Part shown: positions 1 through 4,695 of the stretch, piece after piece
Numbering within the stretch: the first letter of the stretch is position 1
How the letters are laid out: every line of letters begins with the position of its first letter
NCBI GenBank assembly: GCA_905214895.1
Contig: CAJMNP010000061.1
Span: forward strand, 1-5,846
Direction: 5' to 3'
Source: an uncultured bacterium
GTDB taxonomy: Bacteria > Actinomycetota > Coriobacteriia > Coriobacteriales > Coriobacteriaceae
DNA: 5,846 nucleotides
The notes under the pieces: generated by a model
Seen by the model: only the letters and a program-made list of their open reading frames with translations
Database searches by the model: none
What the model was told of the DNA's origin: nothing
Made by a program: the position numbers and the translations under genes

Positions 1-28
1 CGTGTTTCCCGTTGCGCTCGCCAGTCGC

Positions 29-622
29 TTAGCGCTTGATCTCGATATCGTCGAGCTTGACGTCCATGGCTTCGGTCTTGGCCTTGGCGATGTCGTCGGC
101 AAATTCCAGGGACTTCATCATGGTCTCGACGGCATCCTTGTGCTCCTCGACGTTGTCGATGCGCACGTACACGCTGCCGCCTTCAACGTCGGTGAAGTAC
201 TCGGTCGTTACGCCGCCCGAGTGTGTATAGGAAGCGTTGCGCCAAGTCTTGCCGTTGTACTTGACGGGGTCGTTCTCGGTCCACTCAAAGCTGGCATTCC
301 ACTTTGCCTCGTAGTCGAACAGCTCGACGGCGTTCTTGTCAGAGTCGAAGACGGGGATGAAGCGATCGCTGGCGTGCTCGCTTTCGGTGAACTTAAACTG
401 GGCCCTGTCGGCCGTGTCGCCGGCGACGTCGGTGATCTCGACGCCCTCGGGGACCTCGACCTTAAACCAAATGAAGTCGGTCCTCATATCCACGGCTGGC
501 TTTTCCGCGCCGGCGCCACCGCTGCTGCCGGTAGCGCCACCGCTTCCGCCACAACCCACCAGGGCAACCGCGGCAAAGAGGCTGATGCAGAGGGTGAGAA
601 TCGCAAAGGCCTTCTTTTTCAT
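29..622 (-). CDS. Predicted lipoprotein, paralogue of the next gene
   Basis: A 197-residue predicted secreted lipoprotein of unknown function. The N-terminus has a lysine cluster (MKKK), a hydrophobic stretch (about residues 5-23) and a lipobox L21-V22-G23-C24, so Cys24 should be lipidated and the protein anchored outside the membrane. A Gly/Ser/Ala-rich linker (about 25-45) precedes a globular domain of about 150 residues. That domain holds TDFIWFKVE (48-56), DRFIPV, YNGKTW and FTDVEGGSVYV and ends in a charged helix-like tail (IEIKR). These motifs recur in the same order in the minus-strand gene at 850-1452. I recognise no named family or catalytic motif. The start is set by GAGGAGG at 631-637 on the minus strand, 8 nt before the ATG. 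A terminator lies between the two paralogues, so this gene probably has its own promoter in 623-757, although I found no convincing -35/-10 pair there. Its own terminator is outside the window. Confidence 0.9.
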   Translation of the reverse strand: MKKKAFAILTLCISLFAAVALVGCGGSGGATGSSGGAGAEKPAVDMRTDFIWFKVEVPEGVEITDVAGDTADRAQFKFTESEHASDRFIPVFDSDKNAVELFDYEAKWNASFEWTENDPVKYNGKTWRNASYTHSGGVTTEYFTDVEGGSVYVRIDNVEEHKDAVETMMKSLEFADDIAKAKTEAMDVKLDDIEIKR

Positions 623-694
623 GGTCGTGTCCTCCTCGATCTGTAACCGCCCATGGATTACCTGTCTTTACTGTACGCGCGGGCGGCTCGCTAG

Positions 695-713
695 GGTGGG
701 CCATGTGTCCCAT
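695..713. repeat. 19-bp shared upstream motif, copy 1
   Basis: The motif GGTGGGCCATGTGTCCCAT occurs here and again, identically, at 1650-1668. It contains an imperfect dyad, TGGGCCA-TG-TGTCCCA (697-712), with one mismatched pair. This copy ends 72 nt upstream of the start codon of the minus-strand lipoprotein gene at 29-622. A matching non-coding motif upstream of two paralogues suggests a regulator-binding site or a dispersed repeat; the sequence alone does not decide between them. Confidence 0.75.
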
Positions 714-757
714 TCTGGGGGCTGGATTTGCGCCGACAAGTGGCAATATGCGCGGGT

Positions 758-794
758 GTAAAAGAGGGGAGGGCCGATGCTATCGACCCTCCCC
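758..794 (-). terminator. Intrinsic terminator of the second lipoprotein gene
   Basis: On the minus strand an 8-bp GC stem (787-794 with 766-773) is followed, across one A/C mismatch, by a 4-bp stem (782-785 with 775-778) and a 3-nt loop. The strand then continues into TCTTTTA (758-765 read in reverse). The hairpin begins 55 nt after the stop codon at 850 and matches a rho-independent terminator acting only in the minus direction. It separates the two lipoprotein paralogues into different transcription units. Confidence 0.85.
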
Positions 795-849
795 GGTGTT
801 GGGTGCCCGATCATTTAATGACTGCGCATGCGATGCTGCGTGCGAGCCC

Positions 850-1452
850 CTAATGCCTGATCTCGATGCTCGAAATCTCGACTTCGCGTGCCTCGGCAAC
901 TGCCTTCGCCATGTCATCGGGGAACTCGATGGAGCTGAGGAGCGCCTCGGCTTCTTTCTTGTGCTGGTCGAAGTTCGAGATGAGGACGTAGACGCTTCCC
1001 GGCTCAACGTCGGTAAAGAGGAGGGTTGAGACGCCGCTGTTGTCCTCGTACGTTCCGACGAGCCACGTCCTGCCGTTATACTCGACGGACCCGCCATCCT
1101 TCCACTGGAACGTATCACCTTTCTTTTCTGCCTGGTCGGTGTGGGATTCCTCTGCCGTCAGCGCTTTTTTCCAAACGGGGATAAAGCGATCGGCCGAACC
1201 GTTCTCGTCTTTGGGGAAGGTGAGCTGGACCCTGTCGGCATTCTTGCCGGCAGAGTCGCTTACGCCGACGCCCTCGGGCATCTCGACCTTAAACCAGATG
1301 AAGTCGGTCTTCTGGGCGACGGGGGCCTTTTCCTTGCTCTCGCTCTTGGGGGCGCTGCCGCCGCCCGATGCGCTCCCGCCGCAGCCGACAAGGGCAAGCG
1401 CGGCAAAGAGGGCGATGCAGAGGGAAAGAATCGATAGGGTCTTTTTCTTCAT
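850..1452 (-). CDS. Predicted lipoprotein, paralogue of the previous gene
   Basis: A 200-residue predicted lipoprotein of unknown function. It has an MKKK start, a hydrophobic stretch to residue 23 and the lipobox LVGC with Cys24 at the same position as in its paralogue. A Ser/Gly/Lys-rich linker (25-47) precedes a domain with TDFIWFKVE (49-57), DRFIPV, VEYNGRTW and FTDVEPGSVYV, ending in IEIRH. The frame is open 11 codons further upstream (to 1485), but the start at 1452 is preferred. AAGGAGG lies 8 nt upstream, the same geometry as in the paralogue, and the signal peptide begins exactly there. Over 77 ungapped bases covering the ribosome site and signal peptide (1391-1467 against 561-637) I count 63 identities, so duplication included the translation start region. 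The gene is monocistronic, with the terminator at 758-794. A divergent promoter probably lies within 1453-1650. Confidence 0.9.
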   Translation of the reverse strand: MKKKTLSILSLCIALFAALALVGCGGSASGGGSAPKSESKEKAPVAQKTDFIWFKVEMPEGVGVSDSAGKNADRVQLTFPKDENGSADRFIPVWKKALTAEESHTDQAEKKGDTFQWKDGGSVEYNGRTWLVGTYEDNSGVSTLLFTDVEPGSVYVLISNFDQHKKEAEALLSSIEFPDDMAKAVAEAREVEISSIEIRH

Positions 1453-1460
1453 GATGGTGT

Positions 1461-1467
1461 CCTCCTT
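1461..1467 (-). promoter_or_regulatory. Ribosome binding site fixing the lipoprotein start
   Basis: Read on the minus strand this is AAGGAGG, 8 nt before the ATG at 1452-1450. It lies inside the longer open frame that begins at 1485, so it decides for the shorter, 200-residue product. Confidence 0.85.
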
Positions 1468-1649
1468 GTCTGCCGATGACATCACGGCGCCGCATGCTGT
1501 TGGGGTACTGATTGCACTGGCGGCGGATGTCTCTGTGTACTGTCCGGCTTATACCTCCGTTCATCGCTTGTGGCCGTTGCGCGGCCGTGCCCCAACGGGT
1601 TCCTTACTTATAGATATGCCCCAGTTTGTGTTGCCCGGGAGTCTCGAAA

Positions 1650-1668
1650 GGTGGGCCATGTGTCCCAT
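1650..1668. repeat. 19-bp shared upstream motif, copy 2
   Basis: Identical to 695-713, in the same orientation. It lies about 200 nt upstream of the minus-strand lipoprotein start at 1452 and about 150 nt upstream of the zinc-ribbon gene. Similarity continues weakly past the motif on one side: CGAG occurs close by in both copies when read on the minus strand. Confidence 0.75.
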
Positions 1669-1740
1669 GTTTGCGTGTGCGGGCTTGCCGCAAGGTGGGC
1701 CTGGCACTGGGCAAGCGTGCGGCTTGGTTAATCCTCCCAA

Positions 1741-1752
1741 TGTTGCGCAACA
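1741..1752. promoter_or_regulatory. 12-bp perfect palindrome, possible operator
   Basis: TGTTGCGCAACA equals its own reverse complement and lies 64 nt upstream of the zinc-ribbon start codon. The position and symmetry suit a dimeric regulator, but no regulator gene is nearby and a single 12-bp palindrome can arise by chance. Confidence 0.3.
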
Positions 1753-1815
1753 GCGATGCCGGCTTAAGGTTTTAGACTTGGCTGTGACAAAAGCTAAACC
1801 ACGAAAGGTCGAACG

Positions 1816-2655
1816 ATGTTCTGTCAAAAATGCGGACAGCAAGTTCCCGATGGATCGACGTTTTGCACGCATTGCGGGGCCTCGCTGGCGGGTGGTTCCG
1901 TGCCGACGCCTACGGGCGCTGGCCCTTCCTCTGCCCCGGGCCTAACCCAGTCGATGCCGCCGGTCGCGCCTGCGCCTCAAAAGCCTAAGAGCAAGGCGCC
2001 GGTCATTATCGCTGTGGCATGTGCTGCTGTGGTCCTCATCGGTGGCGGCACGGTGTTTGCACTCACGATGCTTAATGGGTCCAAGAGCTCTGACACGCAA
2101 ATCTCGGTGATCGATACCGGGTCTTCGGACGAGAAAGATTCTTCTGCCAAGAAGAAGAGCGACAAGTCCAAGTCCAAGGAATCCTCGTCGTCCGATGACG
2201 AGGCCGTTCCCGAGGACGAGTCGGCATACTACGGTTCGGGCGATTCGGACGATTACCTAACCGACGTGTATACGTACACGAACGACATGCATCCTTATAG
2301 CATGTCGATTCCCAATCGCTTTGAGATGGAAGATACTCCCAGCGGCAGTGGCGCCAGGTATGAGGATCCGGAGACGGGCTTTGTAATCAACCTGTTTGGC
2401 TACGTCAACATTAACGACGAAACCTCGCACGAGATGTTCGTCGACGCGGACACCTCGGGCAAGGCTGACCTCTATACCGCGGAGGGCGACAACTGGTACG
2501 TGGTTTCGTGGCGCGACGGCGATACGATCATTTACGAAAAGACGATCGTTACGGATTCGACAATTGCCACGGCGCATTTGGAGTACTCGACTGCAAACCG
2601 CGACATGGGTTCGAAGATTATCGACACGCTGCTGCCGACGTTCCAGGTGGACTAG
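1816..2655 (+). CDS. Zinc-ribbon protein with one membrane segment
   Basis: A 279-residue protein of unknown function. Residues 3-20 form a zinc ribbon with paired CxxC motifs (C3-C6 and C17-C20), the short N-terminal type common in bacterial membrane proteins. A Pro/Ala/Ser linker (about 28-60) leads to one hydrophobic segment (about 62-86). Next come a Ser/Lys/Asp/Glu-rich low-complexity stretch (about 87-140) and a C-terminal domain of about 130 residues with an aromatic, acidic character (YSMSIPNRF, GFVINLFGYVN, WYVVSWRDG). By the positive-inside rule the lysines at 56-60 place the zinc ribbon in the cytoplasm and the C-terminal domain outside, where the lipoproteins encoded next door would also be. 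The start has a modest AAAGG at 1804-1808, 7 nt before the ATG. No enzyme motif is visible. A sensor or envelope-associated role is possible but not shown. Confidence 0.88.
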   Translation: MFCQKCGQQVPDGSTFCTHCGASLAGGSVPTPTGAGPSSAPGLTQSMPPVAPAPQKPKSKAPVIIAVACAAVVLIGGGTVFALTMLNGSKSSDTQISVIDTGSSDEKDSSAKKKSDKSKSKESSSSDDEAVPEDESAYYGSGDSDDYLTDVYTYTNDMHPYSMSIPNRFEMEDTPSGSGARYEDPETGFVINLFGYVNINDETSHEMFVDADTSGKADLYTAEGDNWYVVSWRDGDTIIYEKTIVTDSTIATAHLEYSTANRDMGSKIIDTLLPTFQVD

Positions 2656-2751
2656 GCGTCCGTGCCTATAGCAGGCAATCGGAAACACCGATAGCCAGAG
2701 CTCCTGACAGCCTTTGTCTTATGGGCTAGACTGGCTGGGACAAGATCGATG
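2656..2751 (+). other. 3' untranslated region with tandem short hairpins
   Basis: Between the zinc-ribbon stop codon and its terminator lie several short complementary pairs in series: GCCT/AGGC (2664-2667 with 2673-2676), ATCGG/CCGAT (2678-2682 with 2688-2692) and AGCCAG/CTGGCT (2693-2698 with 2731-2736). The last pair encloses AGCC/GGCT (2709-2712 with 2724-2727). The stretch contains no coding frame with a ribosome site. It could be a structured 3' end or a small RNA, but stems this short are also expected by chance. Confidence 0.35.
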
Positions 2752-2791
2752 AATGGGACAACCGCTTCCTGGCGTCGTTGTCCCATTTTTT
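2752..2791 (+). terminator. Strong intrinsic terminator after the zinc-ribbon gene
   Basis: An 11-bp perfect stem, AATGGGACAAC (2752-2762) with GTTGTCCCATT (2777-2787), encloses a 14-nt loop and runs into a T tract (2786-2791). There is no T tract in the opposite direction, so it acts on plus-strand transcripts. It lies 96 nt after the zinc-ribbon stop and only 49 nt before the fchA start. Confidence 0.92.
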
Positions 2792-2828
2792 ATTATGCGC
2801 GCGGCCCGTGGTGGCCGGCGCGGTGGGC

Positions 2829-2835
2829 AGAGGTG
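2829..2835 (+). promoter_or_regulatory. Ribosome binding site fixing the fchA start
   Basis: AGAGGTG lies 5 nt before the ATG at 2841. The same frame is open back to 2778, but that upstream start lies within the terminator stem and has no ribosome site, so 2841 is the real start. Confidence 0.75.
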
Positions 2836-2840
2836 TTTCG

Positions 2841-3473
2841 ATGAGCCAAGAGATGATGGATAAAACCTGTCGCGGTTTTGCCGAGGCGTTGGCTGCACGC
2901 GAGCCGGTTCCCGGCGGCGGTAGCGCGAGCGCCTTTGTGGGCGCGCTGGGCGCCTCGCTTTGCGGGATGGTTGCTCGCTATGGGGCGACGAACCCCGCGC
3001 TTGCCGATCGCGCGGACGATCTGGCGCACGCGTTTGCCCAGGCAGACGAGCTGTCTCAGGAGCTTGTCAACTTGGTTGCCGAGGATGTTCGAGCCTACGG
3101 GCAGGTGTCGGCGGCGTACGGTATTTCGCGCGAGGATCCGGCTCGACCGGCTGCGATTCAGGATGCGTTGCACGTGGCCGCCATGCCGCCATATCGAATC
3201 ATGGATGCGTGCGGTCGTGCGCTGGCACTGCTCGAGGACATGGCGGACAAGGGCTCCCGACAGCTGCTGTCCGATGTGGCGTGCGGCGCCGTATTCTGCC
3301 GCGCCGCCATGCAGGGCGCAAGCCTGACGCTCTTCGCCAACACCACGTCTATGAAGGATCGTGCCCGCGCCGAGGAGCTCGAGGCGGCGTGCGATGAGCT
3401 GCTGGATACGTGGCTTCCGCGCGCCGATGCTCTGGCGCGCCGTGCCGCAGATGCCGCCAGGAAGAGGGGATAG
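2841..3473 (+). CDS. fchA: Methenyltetrahydrofolate cyclohydrolase (FchA/cyclodeaminase family)
   Basis: A 210-residue cytoplasmic protein of the formiminotransferase-cyclodeaminase C-terminal family. Stand-alone members of about this length act as methenyl-THF cyclohydrolase, converting 5,10-methenyl-THF to 10-formyl-THF, or as formimino-THF cyclodeaminase. Family marks are PVPGGGSASA (22-31), the following Ala/Gly-rich helix (33-45), an acidic EDVRAY segment with D82 and Y86, the AAMPPYRI turn (113-120) and GSRQLLSDVACG (138-149). The start at 2841 follows AGAGGTG. folD begins 2 nt after the stop codon, so the two are almost certainly cotranscribed and probably translationally coupled. That neighbour favours the cyclohydrolase role over histidine-derived formimino-THF metabolism, since no hut gene is present. 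A weak -10-like TATTAT (2791-2796) overlaps the tail of the upstream terminator; no good -35 accompanies it. Confidence 0.88.
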   Translation: MSQEMMDKTCRGFAEALAAREPVPGGGSASAFVGALGASLCGMVARYGATNPALADRADDLAHAFAQADELSQELVNLVAEDVRAYGQVSAAYGISREDPARPAAIQDALHVAAMPPYRIMDACGRALALLEDMADKGSRQLLSDVACGAVFCRAAMQGASLTLFANTTSMKDRARAEELEAACDELLDTWLPRADALARRAADAARKRG

Positions 3474-3475
3474 CC

Positions 3476-4330
3476 ATGGCCGAGCTGCTTAAAGGGGCCC
3501 CCGTTGCCCGTGCTTTGACCGAGGAGCTCGTCGCTCGCTGCGCCGCCCTGCGCGAGCGCGGCGTTGTGCCGACGCTGGCCATCGTTCGCGTGGGCGAGCG
3601 CGAGGACGACCTGTCCTACGAGCGTGGTGCACTCAAGCGCTGCGAAAAGGTGGGCATCGAAGCTCGTCGCGTATTGCTGCCTGCCGATGTTTCGCAGGAT
3701 GAGCTGCTGGCGGCTATTAAGGACATCAATGCCGACCCCACTGTTCACGGTTGTCTGATGTTTCGCCCGCTGCCTGCCGGTCTTGACGAGGATGCAGTTG
3801 CCGCGGCGCTCGATCCCGCCAAGGATGTTGACTCCATGACGCCGGCCTCGCTGCTTACCACGCTTTCGGGTCGTGGAGTGGGCTTTGCTCCTTGCACGGC
3901 TGAGGCCGTGTTGGCGTTGCTGGACCATTACGGCGTTGAGCTGGATGGTACCAAGGTTGCGGCGGTCGGTCGATCGCTGGTGATTGGCCGTCCCGTTGCC
4001 GCCATGCTTACGGCTCGCAATGCCACAGTGACGATGTGCCATACGCATACGCGCGACCTTGCTGCCGAGTGCCGTTCTGCCGACATTGTTGTTGCCGCGG
4101 TTGGGCGTGCGCGTACGATTGGCGCGGATGCGGTTCGCGAGGGCCAGACGATCATCGACGTGGGTATTAACTGGGACGAGGCCGCCGGCAAGCTGGTCGG
4201 CGACGTCGATTTTGATGCTGCGGAGCCGATTGTTGGCGCCATCACGCCCGTGCCGGGCGGCGTGGGCGCAGTGACGACGGCGATTCTCGCCAAACACGTG
4301 ATCGAGGCGGCGGAGCGCGCATTGAACTAG
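3476..4330 (+). CDS. folD: FolD-family methylenetetrahydrofolate dehydrogenase, cyclohydrolase site altered
   Basis: A 284-residue cytoplasmic protein of full FolD length. It should oxidise 5,10-methylene-THF to 5,10-methenyl-THF with NAD(P)+. The N-terminal catalytic domain has VGEREDD (39-45) and the substrate Tyr (Y48). The dinucleotide-binding half has GRSLVIGRP (165-173), CHTHT (188-192), DIVVAAVGRA (203-212), IDVGIN (227-232), GDVDF (242-246) and TPVPGGVG (257-264). Aligned on Y48 and VGI (59-61) without gaps, the position of the catalytic Lys of bifunctional FolD (E. coli K54, Y+4) is Ala52. The position of E. coli Gln98 is Phe96. Asp119 matches E. coli Asp121. Residue K54 here aligns with E. 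coli K56, not with the catalytic Lys. I infer dehydrogenase activity without cyclohydrolase activity, complemented by FchA encoded 2 nt upstream. The start at 3476 follows a purine-rich AGAGGGGA (3463-3470). The frame is open to 3410, but that extension lies inside fchA. Confidence 0.9.
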   Translation: MAELLKGAPVARALTEELVARCAALRERGVVPTLAIVRVGEREDDLSYERGALKRCEKVGIEARRVLLPADVSQDELLAAIKDINADPTVHGCLMFRPLPAGLDEDAVAAALDPAKDVDSMTPASLLTTLSGRGVGFAPCTAEAVLALLDHYGVELDGTKVAAVGRSLVIGRPVAAMLTARNATVTMCHTHTRDLAAECRSADIVVAAVGRARTIGADAVREGQTIIDVGINWDEAAGKLVGDVDFDAAEPIVGAITPVPGGVGAVTTAILAKHVIEAAERALN

Positions 4331-4378
4331 GCATTTTTGGCTGATTAGGGGGTTAGATATATACTCCCGTGACACGCC

Positions 4379-4408
4379 GTGTGCAAAAAATGCCAAATAT
4401 GAGTACTG
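4379..4408 (+). repeat. Left arm of the 30-bp inverted repeat
   Basis: It begins GTGTGC, has a run of six A (4385-4390), then TGCCAAATATGAGTACTG. It is the exact reverse complement of 4579-4608. Its outer end overlaps a small dyad ACACG-C-CGTGT (4372-4382). Confidence 0.9.
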
Positions 4409-4443
4409 TTGCCAAGCTAGTCACATATAATTTAGGTCATTTT

Positions 4444-4488
4444 GGCTCTCTAACGATATTTAGTATCGATAGGGAGCCTATTTTATTG
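4444..4488 (+). terminator. Terminator-like hairpin inside the palindromic element
   Basis: GGCTCTCTA (4444-4452) pairs with TAGGGAGCC (4470-4478), with one G-U pair. An A/A mismatch follows, then CGATA/TATCG (4454-4458 with 4464-4468) around a 5-nt loop. The stem is followed by TATTTTATT (4479-4487), a T-rich but interrupted tract. In the plus direction it would end folD transcription about 115 nt past its stop codon; the other side is A-rich and would not work in reverse. It may equally be an internal part of the element. Confidence 0.55.
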
Positions 4489-4507
4489 GGCCTTTGAGGA
4501 ATTACAT

Positions 4508-4534
4508 AGTCTAACTTTTGTACAAATGTAGACT
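4508..4534. repeat. Small hairpin with TTTGTACAAA core
   Basis: AGTCTA (4508-4513) pairs with TAGACT (4529-4534). Between them lies the 10-bp perfect palindrome TTTGTACAAA (4517-4526), displaced by half a base from the outer symmetry. It could be an operator-like dyad or the second arm of a structured RNA; no function is assigned. Confidence 0.4.
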
Positions 4535-4578
4535 TTCGACGCCCACGCCCGGCAAAATAGCTGCTACTAAATTGGTGT

Positions 4579-4608
4579 CAGTACTCATATTTGGCATTTT
4601 TTGCACAC
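4579..4608 (-). repeat. Right arm of the 30-bp inverted repeat
   Basis: Exact reverse complement of 4379-4408. It ends 87 nt before the dipeptidase start codon, so it lies in or near that gene's promoter region. It contains TTGGCA (4592-4597), a fair -35 match, but no acceptable -10 follows at 16-18 bp. Confidence 0.9.
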
Positions 4609-4682
4609 AGGGGTTGCTGTGGCCGTGGTTTCGCCCTTTTTGCGCCGAAGCGATACACTGTTGCCGTTTGATTTCTTCGCTC

Positions 4683-4689
4683 AAGGAGG
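4683..4689 (+). promoter_or_regulatory. Ribosome binding site of the dipeptidase gene
   Basis: AAGGAGG lies 6 nt before the ATG at 4696. It fixes the start so that the nucleophile Cys is residue 3, as expected for a C69 enzyme without a signal peptide. Confidence 0.88.
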
Positions 4690-4695
4690 ATGCGC

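Larger units (their letters stand above)
1453..1815. other. Divergent intergenic region, no gene
   Basis: 363 bp between the minus-strand lipoprotein gene and the plus-strand zinc-ribbon gene; both promoters should lie here. On the minus strand TATAAG occurs twice (1548-1553 and 1607-1612) and either could be a -10 box, but neither has a good -35 at 16-18 bp. The region also holds the second copy of the 19-bp motif (1650-1668), two overlapping hairpins (1683-1726) and a 12-bp perfect palindrome (1741-1752). Open frames crossing it lack ribosome sites and read as shadows. Confidence 0.6.
4379..4608. repeat. 230-bp palindromic element with 30-bp perfect inverted ends
   Basis: The first and last 30 bases are exact reverse complements (4379-4408 and 4579-4608). 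Complementarity continues inward in register with mismatches: 4412-4415/4572-4575, 4418-4421/4566-4569, 4424-4425/4562-4563, 4428-4429/4558-4559 and 4431-4433/4554-4556. This suggests a once longer palindrome that has decayed inside. The size, AT-richness, terminal inverted repeats and lack of a gene resemble a MITE-like non-autonomous element, but I see no clear target-site duplication at its edges. Alternatives are a pair of regulator sites in opposite orientation or a structured RNA. Transcription through it would give a very stable long hairpin. Confidence 0.75.
4331..4695. other. AT-rich intergenic region between folD and the dipeptidase
   Basis: 365 bp with no supportable gene. The central 4379-4608 is about 39% GC by hand count, far below the flanking genes. 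It holds a 230-bp inverted-repeat element, a terminator-like hairpin, a smaller hairpin (4508-4534) and a TATATA box at 4358-4363. Between the element and the dipeptidase start (4609-4682) I see no clear -35/-10 pair; TACACT at 4654-4659 is the best weak -10. Short frames here, including a TTG-started one from 4518, lack ribosome sites. Confidence 0.6.

Noticed and set aside
1040..1945. 301-codon plus-strand open frame crossing the lipoprotein gene and the divergent region
   Set aside because: It is antisense to a clear lipoprotein gene and then overlaps the zinc-ribbon gene in another frame, with no ribosome site at its start.
2778..2840. Upstream extension of fchA to the start at 2778
   Set aside because: This start lies inside the terminator stem and has no ribosome site. 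The family's N-terminus and AGAGGTG support 2841.
2690..2840. Tetrahydrofolate riboswitch before the folate operon
   Set aside because: Only 49 bp separate the terminator from fchA and they show no such fold. The hairpins further upstream belong to the previous transcript's 3' end.
4331..4378. Target-site duplication flanking the palindromic element
   Set aside because: Bases just outside the two arms (ending ...ACGCC and beginning AGGGG...) share no direct repeat, so recent transposition cannot be shown from this window.
3158..4396. 412-codon minus-strand open frame opposite fchA and folD
   Set aside because: It is antisense to two clear folate genes, has Arg/Ala/His-rich composition and no recognisable motif, and has no ribosome site. 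Long antisense frames are common opposite GC-rich genes.
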